A DNA stretch of 6,698 bases from Hydrogenothermus sp. (GTDB lineage: Bacteria; Aquificota; Aquificia; Aquificales; Hydrogenothermaceae): NCBI GenBank assembly GCA_003978675.1, contig QNYP01000112.1, forward strand, positions 1 through 6,698, in the 5' to 3' direction. Positions 6,560-6,698 of the stretch are shown piece after piece (the stretch's first letter is position 1; each line of letters starts with the position of its first letter). Below the pieces are notes generated by a model. The model did not search any database and was not told where the DNA came from. It was given only the letters and a program-made list of their open reading frames with translations. The position numbers were made by a program, and so were the translations under genes.

Positions 6560-6698
6560 AAAATTTTTGATGAACCAAAATTTGCATATATTGCTCCATC
6601 AATAAGAAAATGTTGTTATGAGATTGGAGAGGATTTTTATGAAAATTTAAAAAAAGACTATGAAAACTACTTTTATAAAAAAAGCGGAAAACTATATT
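6560..6698. repeat. Outer arm of right fold-back (inverted copy of 6102-6240)
   Basis: All 139 bases are the exact reverse complement of 6102-6240. On the plus strand it therefore reads as an internal piece of pgeF with no start or stop, and it is not a gene. It replaces the genuine upstream region of pgeF. Bases 6541-6559 just inside the junction are still similar but not identical to the inverted continuation (4 mismatches over 6541-6569 as a whole), the kind of partial homology that guides a template switch. Confidence 0.95.

Noticed and set aside
1..6698. Composite transposon or terminal inverted repeats bounding the window
   Set aside because: The left and right repeats are unrelated to each other; each matches only an internal gene segment, and there is no transposase or target duplication.

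Overview
The window is an AT-rich stretch of bacterial DNA holding seven genes in two convergent blocks, with an inverted copy of internal sequence at each end. Cell type: Gram-negative, since an outer-membrane porin with a signal peptide and a C-terminal Phe sits beside a periplasmic binding protein. Low GC, strong GGAGG-type ribosome binding sites and compact, Lys/Ile-rich proteins fit a thermophilic Aquificota (Hydrogenothermaceae such as Sulfurihydrogenibium or Persephonella). A Campylobacterota relative is a weaker alternative. The taxonomic guess is by eye only.

Right-pointing block (about 150-4624): a phosphate-uptake cluster. A Porin O/P-family outer-membrane channel, broken by a single-base frameshift near 945-968, is followed 36 bases later by pstS (periplasmic phosphate-binding protein). 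Then come a clear intrinsic terminator, a candidate internal -10 box, and pstC-pstA (the two inner-membrane permease subunits, overlapping by ATGA). Phosphate would cross the outer membrane through the porin, be captured by PstS and be moved inward by PstCA. The ATPase pstB and the regulator phoU are not here. PstA carries an unusual hydrophobic insertion of about 65 residues.

Left-pointing block (6546 down to 4621): pgeF (YfiH/LACC1-type multicopper-oxidase-like protein), accD (carboxyltransferase beta subunit of acetyl-CoA carboxylase) and mobB (GTP-binding molybdenum cofactor adaptor). They are packed with 1- and 8-base overlaps, so they are very likely one operon. Its end collides with pstA: the two stop codons overlap by 4 bases, so there is no intergenic terminator.

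Ends: bases 1-149 are an exact reverse complement of 812-960 (inside the porin gene), and 6560-6698 are an exact reverse complement of 6102-6240 (inside pgeF). Such fold-backs at both ends look like template-switch chimeras, typical of a contig assembled from multiple-displacement-amplified (single-cell or low-biomass) DNA, rather than biology. I see no convincing undescribed biological system. The most useful observations are these fold-backs, the porin frameshift, the PstA insertion and the attenuated pst operon without pstB.
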